From NCBI RefSeq assembly GCF_013407835.1, contig NZ_JACCBI010000001.1, positions 1,860,001 through 1,924,000 on the forward strand: a stretch of DNA of 64,000 nt, given 5' to 3'. Position numbers and translations under genes: made by a program. A model generated the notes under the pieces. The model searched no databases. It was not told where the DNA came from and saw only the letters and a list, made by a program, of their open reading frames with translations. This DNA is from Agromyces atrinae (GTDB lineage Bacteria > Actinomycetota > Actinomycetes > Actinomycetales > Microbacteriaceae). Shown here one piece after another: positions 9,937-18,770 of the stretch. Positions within the stretch are counted from its first letter, which is position 1; each line of letters starts with the position of its first letter.

Positions 9937-11025
9937 TCATTCGTCGCGAACATCGATCGTCACGCGATATGACTCCCCCAAGTCGAGTATATCGCCGGAG
10001 ACCAGCGGAATCCGACGTCCGTCGTGCAGGAGACGAGGTGCTCGCGACGGCGTGTAGACGACGGTGCCGTTCGTCGAATCGAGGTCGCGCGCGGAGAGCC
10101 CTCCGCCGTCGACGTCGACCTCGATGTGGACGCCCGAGATCTCGCGATTGGGCGACGGAGCGACGACGTGGAGCGTGTTCTTCGGGCCGCCCTTCCACGG
10201 CCGACGGCCGAACACGACGGGCGGCTCGATCTCGCTGCCGTCGGGGAGGAGGAGACGCCACGTCGGACCGGCGGGCTTCGCCGGAACCACGTCGGCGGAC
10301 GCCGGCGCCTCCGCGGGCGCTTGGGCTTCGGCGGGCGCGGGTGCGGGCGCCGCATCCTCGACGGGAGCGGACTTCTCGGCAACAGCAGTCGCCTCAGCGC
10401 GCGGCTTACGGGCGGGCTTCAGGGTGCGCGCGGGCTGCTCGGTCTCGACGTGCTTGGCGGTCGCCGCCGAGCGCTTCGCGGGTCGCGGAACGTCGCCGGA
10501 CGCCTCGACGTCGGCCGCGCGCGGAAGCTCGATCGGTCGCGTCGCCATGTCGTCGTCGGCCGCGACCGTCGCTGCGACCGGGCGGCGTTCGGCGACGGAG
10601 ATCATGCCGGTGCGCACGACTCCTCGTCGGACGGGAAGGCGGTCATCCCCCGGCTCTCCGCCGAGCGAGAGGCTCAGGCCGTCGACGCCGACGGCCTCGC
10701 CGATGACCCACGCGGTACCCGCCGGACCCGTCATCCGGGTCGAGGCGACGCCCGACATCGTGACGTCGACGTCACCGCGCACCGCGACGTGGAAGGTGCG
10801 CTCGACGGGGTCGATGACCTCGACGATCGCGAACCGTTGGAGGCTCACCCCGGTCTGCAGCACGTCGAGCGCATCGGCGATGCGCGTCTCGTCGGCGTCG
10901 AGGAGCGCGTAGAGCGAGGCCCCCGTCGCTGCATCGGCCTCGGCGCCCAACAGGCACACGAAGCGGTCGGTCACGATCGCGAAACCGATCTCGCCGTCAC
11001 GGAGAGTGGGTGGGTACTCGAACAC
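9937..11025 (-). CDS. FHA domain-containing protein
   Basis: A 362-residue cytoplasmic protein with a C-terminal forkhead-associated domain that should bind phosphothreonine. The FHA core is VVFGRRPWKGGPKN, then REISGVHIEV and the diagnostic DLDSTNGTVVYTP, ending about residue 355. The N-terminal 150 residues (CLLGAEADAATGASLYALLD and onward) are conserved in appearance but not assigned; residues 160-260 are a low-complexity Ala/Pro/Glu linker. It sits 60 bases upstream of the kinase, whose autophosphorylated form is the natural partner. Translation starts at a GTG six bases after a TAGGGT -10 box, so the mRNA is probably leaderless. Divergent from phr. Confidence 0.85.
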   Translation of the reverse strand: MFEYPPTLRDGEIGFAIVTDRFVCLLGAEADAATGASLYALLDADETRIADALDVLQTGVSLQRFAIVEVIDPVERTFHVAVRGDVDVTMSGVASTRMTGPAGTAWVIGEAVGVDGLSLSLGGEPGDDRLPVRRGVVRTGMISVAERRPVAATVAADDDMATRPIELPRAADVEASGDVPRPAKRSAATAKHVETEQPARTLKPARKPRAEATAVAEKSAPVEDAAPAPAPAEAQAPAEAPASADVVPAKPAGPTWRLLLPDGSEIEPPVVFGRRPWKGGPKNTLHVVAPSPNREISGVHIEVDVDGGGLSARDLDSTNGTVVYTPSRAPRLLHDGRRIPLVSGDILDLGESYRVTIDVRDE

Positions 11026-11031
11026 ACGAGA

Positions 11032-11037
11032 ACCCTA
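11032..11037 (-). promoter_or_regulatory. -10 box for FHA operon, leaderless
   Basis: TAGGGT on the minus strand lies exactly six bases before the GTG of the FHA gene, the spacing that puts the transcription start on the start codon. It is the only promoter seen ahead of the FHA-kinase-Ig-MoxR-DUF58 unit. Confidence 0.55.
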
Positions 11038-11063
11038 GCCGATAGGCACCCCCCACTCGCGGG

Positions 11064-11069
11064 TAAGGT
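11064..11069 (+). promoter_or_regulatory. -10 box for phr, leaderless
   Basis: TAAGGT ends six bases before the ATG of the photolyase gene; no Shine-Dalgarno sequence is present, so a leaderless transcript is likely. Confidence 0.5.
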
Positions 11070-11075
11070 GCCACC

Positions 11076-12437
11076 ATGACGACCATCGTCTGGCTGCGTG
11101 ACGACCTCCGCATCGCCGACAACCCCGCGCTCAGAGCCGCTGTCGATCGGGGGTCGGACGTCATCCCCGTCTACCTCCTCGACGAGGTGTCCCCCGGCAT
11201 CCGCCCGCTCGGCGGCGCGAGCCGCTGGTGGTTGCACCAGAGCCTCGCCGACCTCGGCGCCCGGCTCGCCGACCTCGGCAGCCCACTCGTGCTTCGCCGG
11301 GGAGCGGCCGCGACCGTCATCCCCGAGCTCGTCGCCGAGACCGGCGCCGATGCCGTGATGTGGAACCGTCGCTACGGCGGCGCGGAACGCGAGATCGACA
11401 CCGCGCTCAAGGCGAGCCTCCGCGAGGAGGGCGTCGTCGCCGAGAGCCACGCGGCGTCCCTCCTCTTCGAACCGTGGACGATCCGCACGGGAAGCGGCAC
11501 GCCGTACTCGGTCTTCACTCCCTTCTGGCGCGCCTGCCGCGCCGAGCCGGCACCCCGCGAACCGCTCGCCGCACCCCGCGAGATCACCGGTCCCGCGGCA
11601 CGCGTCGCGAGCGACGACCTCGACTCGTGGGAGCTCGAACCGACACGGCCCGACTGGGCTGGCGGGCTCCGCGAGTCGTGGACCCCGGGCGAAGAGAGCG
11701 CGGCCGGGCGCCTGCTCGCCTTCCTCGACGACGATCTCGGCGACTACGACGACGGCCGCGACACCCCCTCGGCCGACGTGACCTCGCGGCTCTCGCCGCA
11801 TCTCCGATTCGGCGAGATCAGCCCCCATCAGATCTGGCACGAGGCCATCCACCGGTCGGGCTCGGCGAAGTTCCTGAGCGAACTCGGCTGGCGGGAGTTC
11901 GCGTGGCACGTGCTCTTCCACTTCCCCGACCTCGCGACGAAGAACTGGCGGAGCGAGTTCGACGCCTTCCCCTGGCCGCCGCTCGACGACGACGCCCTCG
12001 CCGCCTGGCAGCAGGGGCGGACGGGCTACCCGATGGTGGATGCCGGCATGAGAGAGCTCTGGCACACGGGCATCATGCACAACCGCGTGCGGATGATCGT
12101 CGCGTCGTTCCTCATGAAGAACCTCCTCATCGACTGGCGTGAGGGCGAGCAGTGGTTCTGGGACACCCTCGTCGACGCCGACACCGCAGCGAACGCCTTC
12201 AACTGGCAGTGGGTCGCGGGCTCGGGCGCCGATGCCGCGCCCTACTTCCGGGTCTTCAATCCCGAGCTCCAGGCGAAGAAGTTCGACCCGCAGGGCGCGT
12301 ACATCACTCACTGGGTCCCCGAGTACGCGAGCGACTCCCTCACGCCGCCCGCGGAGCCGATCGTCGATCTCGGGGAGTCGCGGCGAGCGGCCCTCGCAGC
12401 CTACGATCGCGTGAAGAGAGCCCCTTCGTCCGACTAA
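11076..12437 (+). CDS. phr: Deoxyribodipyrimidine photo-lyase
   Basis: A 453-residue class I photolyase that uses blue light and FADH- to split cyclobutane pyrimidine dimers. The N-terminal antenna-binding Rossmann domain starts IVWLRDDLRIADNPAL. The C-terminal FAD domain carries the family signatures WREFAWHVLFH, GMRELWHTGIMHNRVRM and NWQWVAGSGADAAPYFRVFNP. Full length; the tryptophans of the electron-transfer chain region are retained as far as can be judged by eye. The start is fixed by the leaderless promoter and the lack of any upstream extension. The next gene begins 13 bases downstream and may be cotranscribed. Confidence 0.95.
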   Translation: MTTIVWLRDDLRIADNPALRAAVDRGSDVIPVYLLDEVSPGIRPLGGASRWWLHQSLADLGARLADLGSPLVLRRGAAATVIPELVAETGADAVMWNRRYGGAEREIDTALKASLREEGVVAESHAASLLFEPWTIRTGSGTPYSVFTPFWRACRAEPAPREPLAAPREITGPAARVASDDLDSWELEPTRPDWAGGLRESWTPGEESAAGRLLAFLDDDLGDYDDGRDTPSADVTSRLSPHLRFGEISPHQIWHEAIHRSGSAKFLSELGWREFAWHVLFHFPDLATKNWRSEFDAFPWPPLDDDALAAWQQGRTGYPMVDAGMRELWHTGIMHNRVRMIVASFLMKNLLIDWREGEQWFWDTLVDADTAANAFNWQWVAGSGADAAPYFRVFNPELQAKKFDPQGAYITHWVPEYASDSLTPPAEPIVDLGESRRAALAAYDRVKRAPSSD

Positions 12438-12450
12438 TCAGAGGAGCCCC

Positions 12451-13827
<1,377 letters not shown>

Positions 13828-13857
13828 TCGTCGACGCGGCGAGCGCGCGGATGACGC

Positions 13858-14388
13858 TCAGAACGAGCGTTCGAGCACGAAGTCGTCTTCGTAGCGCGCT
13901 CCGACGAGGAAGCGCTTCCGACCGACCTTCTCGAAACCGTGCTTCGCATAGAAGCGGAGCGCGTGCGCGTTCTCTTCATTGACGCCGAGCCAGGTGCCGC
14001 TCGCACCGACGGCCGCGGCGTCGAGGGTCGCCCGCATGAGTTCGCCCGCGACACCCGCACCGTGTGCGGCCCGGCGCACGTAGAACTTCGAGAGCTCGAC
14101 GGTCGGCCGGAGCGTCACGGCGGCCGCGACGTCCGGGTCGCTCGGCTCGCCTCGCACGATCATCGAGTAGCCGAGCAGGAGCGCGTCGTCGGAGACCGCG
14201 ACGAAGAGTTCGCGATCGGTATCGCTCAGATACTCGTCGAAACGCGCTTCGGTGAAGTGCGTCGCGATGAAGTCGGCGATGGCTTCGGGGGTCGTGTGCG
14301 GAGGGCACGCGAGCGGGAACGTCTCGGCGGCGAGTTCCGCGAGGCTCGCGGCATCCGTCGCCGTGGCACGGCGGATCGAGTGGGTCAC
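13858..14388 (-). CDS. GNAT family N-acetyltransferase
   Basis: A 176-residue Gcn5-related acetyltransferase. The acetyl-CoA binding core reads VELSKFYVRRAAHGAGVAGELMRATLDAA (motif A split by me for brevity: KFYVRRAAHGAG then VAGELM), followed by GTWLGVNEENAHALRFYAKHGF, the typical motif B ending, and a last strand EDDFVLERSF. Substrate cannot be inferred. GTG at 14388 lies six bases after TACAGT, so the transcript is probably leaderless. It converges on the HerA-like gene with 30 bases between stops, and is in the same direction as, and 22 bases after, the MarR gene, but has its own promoter. Confidence 0.85.
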   Translation of the reverse strand: MTHSIRRATATDAASLAELAAETFPLACPPHTTPEAIADFIATHFTEARFDEYLSDTDRELFVAVSDDALLLGYSMIVRGEPSDPDVAAAVTLRPTVELSKFYVRRAAHGAGVAGELMRATLDAAAVGASGTWLGVNEENAHALRFYAKHGFEKVGRKRFLVGARYEDDFVLERSF

Positions 14389-14394
14389 TCTCGC

Positions 14395-14400
14395 ACTGTA
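14395..14400 (-). promoter_or_regulatory. -10 box for GNAT gene, leaderless
   Basis: TACAGT on the minus strand, six bases before the GTG start of the acetyltransferase. It lies between the end of the MarR gene and the GNAT gene. Confidence 0.5.
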
Positions 14401-14410
14401 CCGCGCCGGC

Positions 14411-14911
14411 TCACTGCCCCTCGTAGACGCTGAGCCACCGTGTGAGGATCACCTCGAGTGCGCGCGCGTCGTCCGCCGACAGCTCGCCGACGAGGCGGTG
14501 CTCGTTCTCGATGTGGGCAGAGAAGGCATCGTCGATGAGGTCGCGACCGGCATCCGTCAGCGCGACCACGCGGCCGCGACCGTCGGCCTCGCTCGCGCGG
14601 CGCGTGACGAGCCCCGCGCTCTCGAGGCGGTCGATGCGCTTCGTCATCGCGCCCGTCGTCACCATCGTCGCCGAGGCGAGGTCGCCTGGCGCGCGTTCGA
14701 AGGGCGCTCCCCCGCGGCGGAGGGTCGCGAGCACGTCGAAGTCGCCCTCGCCGAGACCGAATCGCGCGTAGACGCCGACGAGTTCACCCGTGAGGTGCGC
14801 GGCGAGACGATGCAGTCGCCCGATGACGCCCTGCGGCGAGACGTCGAGGTCGGGGCGCTCGCGCCGCCACTCGGCCATGATGCGGGCAACGCGGTCGGTC
14901 GAGTCATCCAT
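14411..14911 (-). CDS. MarR family transcriptional regulator
   Basis: A 166-residue MarR-type winged-helix regulator. The DNA-binding core is GEGDFDVLATLRRGGAPFER, SATMVTTGAMTKRIDRLE (recognition helix) and LVTRRASEADGRGRVVALT (wing), flanked by helices for dimerisation. It is transcribed divergently from an EamA-family exporter, with only 39 bases between the two start codons. Two palindromes of the type expected for a MarR dimer fill this space, so it probably represses the exporter and itself, with release on binding a small ligand, perhaps the exported compound (inference). Confidence 0.93.
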   Translation of the reverse strand: MDDSTDRVARIMAEWRRERPDLDVSPQGVIGRLHRLAAHLTGELVGVYARFGLGEGDFDVLATLRRGGAPFERAPGDLASATMVTTGAMTKRIDRLESAGLVTRRASEADGRGRVVALTDAGRDLIDDAFSAHIENEHRLVGELSADDARALEVILTRWLSVYEGQ

Positions 14912-14924
14912 CCGCCCACTCTAT

Positions 14925-14936
14925 CTTCCCGGGAAG
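14925..14936. promoter_or_regulatory. Palindromic operator 1 (MarR)
   Basis: CTTCCCGGGAAG, a perfect 12-base palindrome, related in its GGAAG arms to the second palindrome. The two centres are 21 bases apart, two helical turns, so two dimers would sit on the same DNA face. Confidence 0.6.
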
Positions 14937-14937
14937 C

Positions 14938-14943
14938 TATACT
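14938..14943 (+). promoter_or_regulatory. -10 box for EamA exporter gene
   Basis: TATACT lies between the two palindromes and seven bases before the exporter ATG, so transcription would begin at or next to the start codon and would be blocked by a regulator bound on either palindrome. Confidence 0.55.
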
Positions 14944-14960
14944 AGCTTCCATGGAAGCTA
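14943..14960. promoter_or_regulatory. Palindromic operator 2 (MarR), covering the exporter start codon
   Basis: TAGCTTCCATGGAAGCTA is a perfect 18-base palindrome whose centre contains the ATG (14951) of the exporter gene. The operator therefore overlaps the first three codons. Confidence 0.65.
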
Positions 14961-15838
14961 AATGGCGTTGGGTTCTCATCACGGCCATCGCACCGATCGC
15001 GTGGGGCAGCACCTACGTCGTCACCCGGCAACTCCTGCCCGCCGACATCCCGCTGTGGGGAGCCGCGCTCCGCGCCCTGCCCGCCGGCCTCCTCCTGCTC
15101 GGACTGCGCCCGGGCCTGCCGCGCGGCTCGTGGTGGCTGAAGGCCCTCGTCCTCGGAACCCTCAACATGGGCGCGTTCTTCGCGCTCGTCTACGTCGCCG
15201 CGCAGCTGCTGCCCTCGAGCATCGCCGCGACGATCATGGCGACGTCCCCCCTCGCCATGATGCTGCTCGCCGCTGCCCTCGTCTCGGAACGGCTGCGCGC
15301 CCTCCCCCTCGCCGGAGCCGCGGTCGGCCTCGTCGGCGTCGCCCTCCTCGTGCTCACGGGGCCGGTCTCGATCGACGCGTGGGGCGTCGCCGCCTCGCTC
15401 GCCGCGATGGCGCTGTCGTCGCTCGGCTACATCCTCGCGAAGCGCTGGCAGAGCGGCGTCGACGTGGTCACGGTCACGGCCTGGCAGCTCATCGCGGGCG
15501 GCCTGCTCCTCGTTCCCGCGGCGCTCGTCGTCGAGGGGCCCGTGCCCGCCCTCACCCCGATCGAACTCGGCGCATTCGCCTACGTCGGCATCATCGCGAC
15601 GGCCGTCGCGTTCGTCGCGTGGTTCAGTGGGCTCGCCCACCTGGATGCCGCGAGCGTCGGTCTCATCGGCCTTCTGAACCCCGTCACGGGCGTGCTGCTC
15701 GGCACTCTCGTCGCGGGCGAGGTGCTCTCGGGTCGTCAGGTCGTCGGTCTCCTCCTCGTGCTGACGGGTGTGCTGCTCGGCCAGCCGATCGCGGCGAGGC
15801 TCCGGGGTCGCCGACGTCGACTACTCTCGGGGCCATGA
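14951..15838 (+). CDS. EamA/DMT superfamily transporter
   Basis: A 295-residue inner-membrane exporter with ten predicted helices in two EamA repeats. The first repeat starts WVLITAIAPIAWGSTYVVTR, the second near VAASLAAMALSSLGYILAKRW. Each half ends in the loop typical of drug/metabolite transporters. The ATG inside the 18-base palindrome is chosen because it gives the normal family N-terminus; the longer upstream frame would run through the divergent MarR gene. Regulated by the neighbouring MarR protein on the operator evidence. Its TGA overlaps the ATG of the MOSC gene. Substrate unknown. Confidence 0.93.
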   Translation: MEAKWRWVLITAIAPIAWGSTYVVTRQLLPADIPLWGAALRALPAGLLLLGLRPGLPRGSWWLKALVLGTLNMGAFFALVYVAAQLLPSSIAATIMATSPLAMMLLAAALVSERLRALPLAGAAVGLVGVALLVLTGPVSIDAWGVAASLAAMALSSLGYILAKRWQSGVDVVTVTAWQLIAGGLLLVPAALVVEGPVPALTPIELGAFAYVGIIATAVAFVAWFSGLAHLDAASVGLIGLLNPVTGVLLGTLVAGEVLSGRQVVGLLLVLTGVLLGQPIAARLRGRRRRLLSGP

Positions 15839-16380
15839 CCGAGCCCTCCGTCGTCGCCGTCGCCCGAGACGCGCGGCACCGCTTCTCGAAGCCCGTGCAG
15901 CACGAGATCACCCTCGTCGCGGGACTCGGCGTCGAGGGCGACGCGCACTTCGGCGAGACGGTGCAGCACCGCTACGACAAGCGCCGCACCCCGAACGCGC
16001 CGAACAACAAGCAAGTGCACCTCATGCACGCCGAGCTCTTCGACGAGGTCGCCGCCGACGGCTTCGACGTCGCGCCCGGCGACCTCGGCGAGAACGTCAC
16101 GACCGCCGGCGTCGACCTCCTCCACCTCCCCCTCCGCACCCGACTCCATCTCGGCGAGACCGCCGTCATCGAGCTCACGGGCCTCCGGAGCCCCTGCACG
16201 AAGATCGACGCGCTCGGCGCCGGACTCATGAAGCGGCTCATCCGCCGCCACGACGACGGATCGGTCGAGCGCCTCGCGGGCGTCATGGCGGTCATCGTCA
16301 CGGGCGGACGCGTCGCGCCCGGCGACGACATCCGCATCGAGCTGCCCGCCGAACCCCACGAACCCCTCGAACCGGTGTGA
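15835..16380 (+). CDS. MOSC domain-containing protein
   Basis: A 181-residue stand-alone MOSC (molybdenum cofactor sulfurase C-terminal) domain protein. Recognisable parts are GVEGDAHFGETVQHRYDK, NKQVHLMHAELFDEV, FDVAPGDLGENVTTAGVDL and the conserved cysteine in LRSPCTKIDALGAG. MOSC proteins bind or transfer sulfur at metal cofactors, or act in N-hydroxylated base reduction; the exact partner here is unknown. Translationally coupled (ATGA) to the EamA exporter and hence probably under the same MarR control, which hints at detoxification of a compound that is both modified and exported. Confidence 0.88.
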   Translation: MTEPSVVAVARDARHRFSKPVQHEITLVAGLGVEGDAHFGETVQHRYDKRRTPNAPNNKQVHLMHAELFDEVAADGFDVAPGDLGENVTTAGVDLLHLPLRTRLHLGETAVIELTGLRSPCTKIDALGAGLMKRLIRRHDDGSVERLAGVMAVIVTGGRVAPGDDIRIELPAEPHEPLEPV

Positions 16381-16386
16381 GCGCGC

Positions 16387-16392
16387 TAGCCT
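16387..16392 (+). promoter_or_regulatory. -10 box for permuted amine oxidase gene
   Basis: TAGCCT, seven bases before the ATG at 16400; supports that ATG over the internal ATG at 16427. Confidence 0.45.
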
Positions 16393-16399
16393 GAAGAGC

Positions 16400-17857
16400 A
16401 TGACTGCCAGGGCCACCCCCGGCGGGATGGATCGACGTTCCTTCCTCCTCGGCGCGCTGGGCGGAATAGCCGCCCTCTCCCTCGCCGGCTGCACACCGAC
16501 GCCCCCCGCACCCTCGCCGACGCCCACCCCCACGCCGACACCCACGCCCGTGCCGACCTCGACGAGCCGTGTGCCCGCTCCGGCGGCGTTCGTGCGCTCG
16601 AACTGGACCGCCGATCAGTTCGCGCGCGGCGCCCTGAGCTTCGACGGCGTGGGAACGACGGACGCCATCCGCGAGTCGCTCACCGAACCGATCGACGACC
16701 GACTGTTCTTCGCGGGCGAGGCCACCTCGGTCGACGCCCCCGGCACTCTTCACGGCGCCTTCGACAGCGGTCGACGCGTCGCCCTGCAGATCGACGAGAT
16801 CGCGGTGCTCGGCGAACGCATCGCCGTCGTCGGAGCCGGGATCGCGGGGCTCACCGCGGCGCGCCTCCTGCGCGAGCGCGGTCACGAGGTCTTCGTCGTC
16901 GAGGCCCGCAACAGGCTCGGCGGCCGCATCGAGTCGGTCGAGGACGACGACGCGATCATCGAGCTCGGCCCCTCGTTCGTCGATGCGAACGCCGAGGACC
17001 TCCTCGCCGAACTCGGCGACGCGGGCGTCGCGACGCGCGATTTCGACTGGCTCGTCGAGTCGCGCACGAGCGACGGTCAGGCGCTGCCGATCGACCCCGT
17101 CGGCGCGGCGGCCATCGCCACGGCCGGCGACTGGGCCCGCGCACGCTCCTTCGACACGTCGCTGTCGGTCGCCCTCGACCGATCGGGAGCGAGAGAGCTC
17201 TCGACCGAACCCGACGAGACGGGCGTGAGCCCCGCCGCGTGGCTCACGTACGCGCTGCGCTCGAGCGTCGAGCCGATGACCGGGGCGGCGCCCAATCGCC
17301 TCTCGGCCACGCGCTACGTCGCGCCGCCCACCCCCGCCGTCCGGCTCGTCACCGGCCGTCTCGCCGACTACATCGACGCGCTCGCGGCCGACCTCGAGGT
17401 CGTGCTGGCCTCACCCGTGCGGCAGATCACGCGCACTGACGACCGCGCGAGCCTCCGCTTCGAGTCGGGCGAGTCGCTCGCCGTCGACCGCGTCATCGTC
17501 ACGGCCCCCCTCGGTGTGCTGAAGAGCGACACGATCACCTTCGAGCCGCAGCTGCCTCCGCGACAGCGCCGAGCGATCTCCGTGCTCGGCGCGGGGGCGG
17601 TGGATGTCGCGTGGCTGCGCTTCGACGAGGCGTTCTGGCGCGGCGACGCGTCGGAGCCTCCGACGGTCCTGACGCAGGTCGGCGGAACGAGCGCGGTCGC
17701 GGCGTGGGTCGACATCGGTCGGCCGACGAACGATCCGATCCTCCTCGCCGTGTTCGCCGACGGCTCGGCCGAACGACTCGCGGGGCTCGACGACGACGCC
17801 TTCCTGGCCGAGATCCTGCCGGGTCTCGAGGGCTACGCGCCGACCGACTCGAGCTGA
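16400..17857 (+). CDS. Tat-exported lipoprotein, circularly permuted flavin amine oxidase-like
   Basis: A 485-residue protein. DRRSFLLGALGG followed by LSLAGC (Cys31) is a twin-arginine signal with a lipobox, so the mature protein should be membrane-anchored outside the cell, on a (PT)n linker (residues 38-54). Residues 64-130 (FVRSNWTADQF, RLFFAGEATS, GTLHGAFDSGRRVA) match what is normally the C-terminal FAD-binding end of flavin amine oxidases. The usual N-terminal dinucleotide fold (IAVVGAGIAGLTAARLLRER, then EARNRLGGRIES) only comes at residue 141, and the chain stops at ILPGLEGYAPTDSS, where the C-terminal segment would normally follow. The order is thus permuted. Its 3' end overlaps the Pr6Pr gene by 25 bases. 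Substrate unknown. Confidence 0.85.
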   Translation: MTARATPGGMDRRSFLLGALGGIAALSLAGCTPTPPAPSPTPTPTPTPTPVPTSTSRVPAPAAFVRSNWTADQFARGALSFDGVGTTDAIRESLTEPIDDRLFFAGEATSVDAPGTLHGAFDSGRRVALQIDEIAVLGERIAVVGAGIAGLTAARLLRERGHEVFVVEARNRLGGRIESVEDDDAIIELGPSFVDANAEDLLAELGDAGVATRDFDWLVESRTSDGQALPIDPVGAAAIATAGDWARARSFDTSLSVALDRSGARELSTEPDETGVSPAAWLTYALRSSVEPMTGAAPNRLSATRYVAPPTPAVRLVTGRLADYIDALAADLEVVLASPVRQITRTDDRASLRFESGESLAVDRVIVTAPLGVLKSDTITFEPQLPPRQRRAISVLGAGAVDVAWLRFDEAFWRGDASEPPTVLTQVGGTSAVAAWVDIGRPTNDPILLAVFADGSAERLAGLDDDAFLAEILPGLEGYAPTDSS

Positions 17858-18576
17858 GCCGACCGCTCCTCCGCGTCATCCGCCCGTTCCGCCCGCGTGC
17901 TGCGACGACGCTCGGCGAGCGTCACGAGCCTGCGGTTGAGCGCGACGAGCGCGGTCGTGATCGCGAGGAAGATGACGAGCACGATCGCGCAGTAGAGCGT
18001 CACGCCGAGGTAGCCGCCCACCTGCGTCTCGTCGAGGAAGAAGTACGGGTACCAGCCGACCTCGGCACCGCGCCAGAGGGTACCGACGAGCCAGATGCTC
18101 GGGAAGATGAGCACCCACCACGAGGTCGCCCACGACACCCGCGGATTCACGCCGATGACGCTGTCGGCGACCCACGCGACGAGCGCGAGGCCCGGCACCA
18201 CGAAGTGCAGCAGCACGTCGGACCACGGCACGTCGACGCGGTACGAGATGGTCGACGCCTGCACGACGATGACGGCGAAGACGACGCCCGAGACGAGCAC
18301 GTAGACCGTGACCATCGTGCGGAGCGTGCCGAGCCACGCGGGGTCGCGATCGCGAGTGAGCGCGAGCACTCCCGCGAAGACGAGCACGACGACGGCGATC
18401 ATCGCCGACTGCACGGTGAAGTAGCCGAAGAAGTTCGCCGTGGCGAAGAGACGGAAGCCCTGCACGTACTCGTAGTTGCCGACGAGGGCGGTCAGTTCGA
18501 CCGCCGCGATCAGCAGGCGGAAGGCTCCCAGAATGCGGCGCGCCGTGCGCTCACGGTGAGTCACGCCGGCCGCCAT
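17833..18576 (-). CDS. Pr6Pr family membrane protein
   Basis: A 247-residue integral membrane protein with six predicted helices, matching the Pr6Pr/FAR-17a-AIG1-like family of unknown function. Recognisable parts are NFFGYFTVQSAMIAVVVL, the loop VDVPWSDVLLHFVVPGLAL with a conserved-looking histidine, and YPYFFLDETQVGG. A charged C-terminal tail (RRRSTRAERADDAEERSAQ) should be cytoplasmic. It converges with the amine oxidase gene and overlaps its last eight codons on the opposite strand. No operon partner. Confidence 0.82.
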   Translation of the reverse strand: MAAGVTHRERTARRILGAFRLLIAAVELTALVGNYEYVQGFRLFATANFFGYFTVQSAMIAVVVLVFAGVLALTRDRDPAWLGTLRTMVTVYVLVSGVVFAVIVVQASTISYRVDVPWSDVLLHFVVPGLALVAWVADSVIGVNPRVSWATSWWVLIFPSIWLVGTLWRGAEVGWYPYFFLDETQVGGYLGVTLYCAIVLVIFLAITTALVALNRRLVTLAERRRSTRAERADDAEERSAQLESVGA

Positions 18577-18696
18577 CCTTCAACGCTACTGCGCGTCGGC
18601 GGATCGGTCGGCACCCGGGCCGTCGCGATGTACACGTCGTACGACGCTCGGGCATCGATCTCCACGAGGGCGATTCACCTCGCGCCCGCCGACCTC

Positions 18697-18702
18697 TAGG
18701 CT
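18697..18702 (+). promoter_or_regulatory. -10 box for aldehyde dehydrogenase operon
   Basis: TAGGCT, about 68 bases before the ATG of the aldehyde dehydrogenase. A GTG at 18711 would fit a leaderless start in frame, but the ATG at 18771 has AAGGAG before it and gives the family N-terminus. Confidence 0.4.
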
Positions 18703-18770
18703 GGCCTGACGTGAGCCGGTCGACATCGCCGTGCACGACGGGCCGCCTGACAGCGTGGAGAAGGAGCCTC

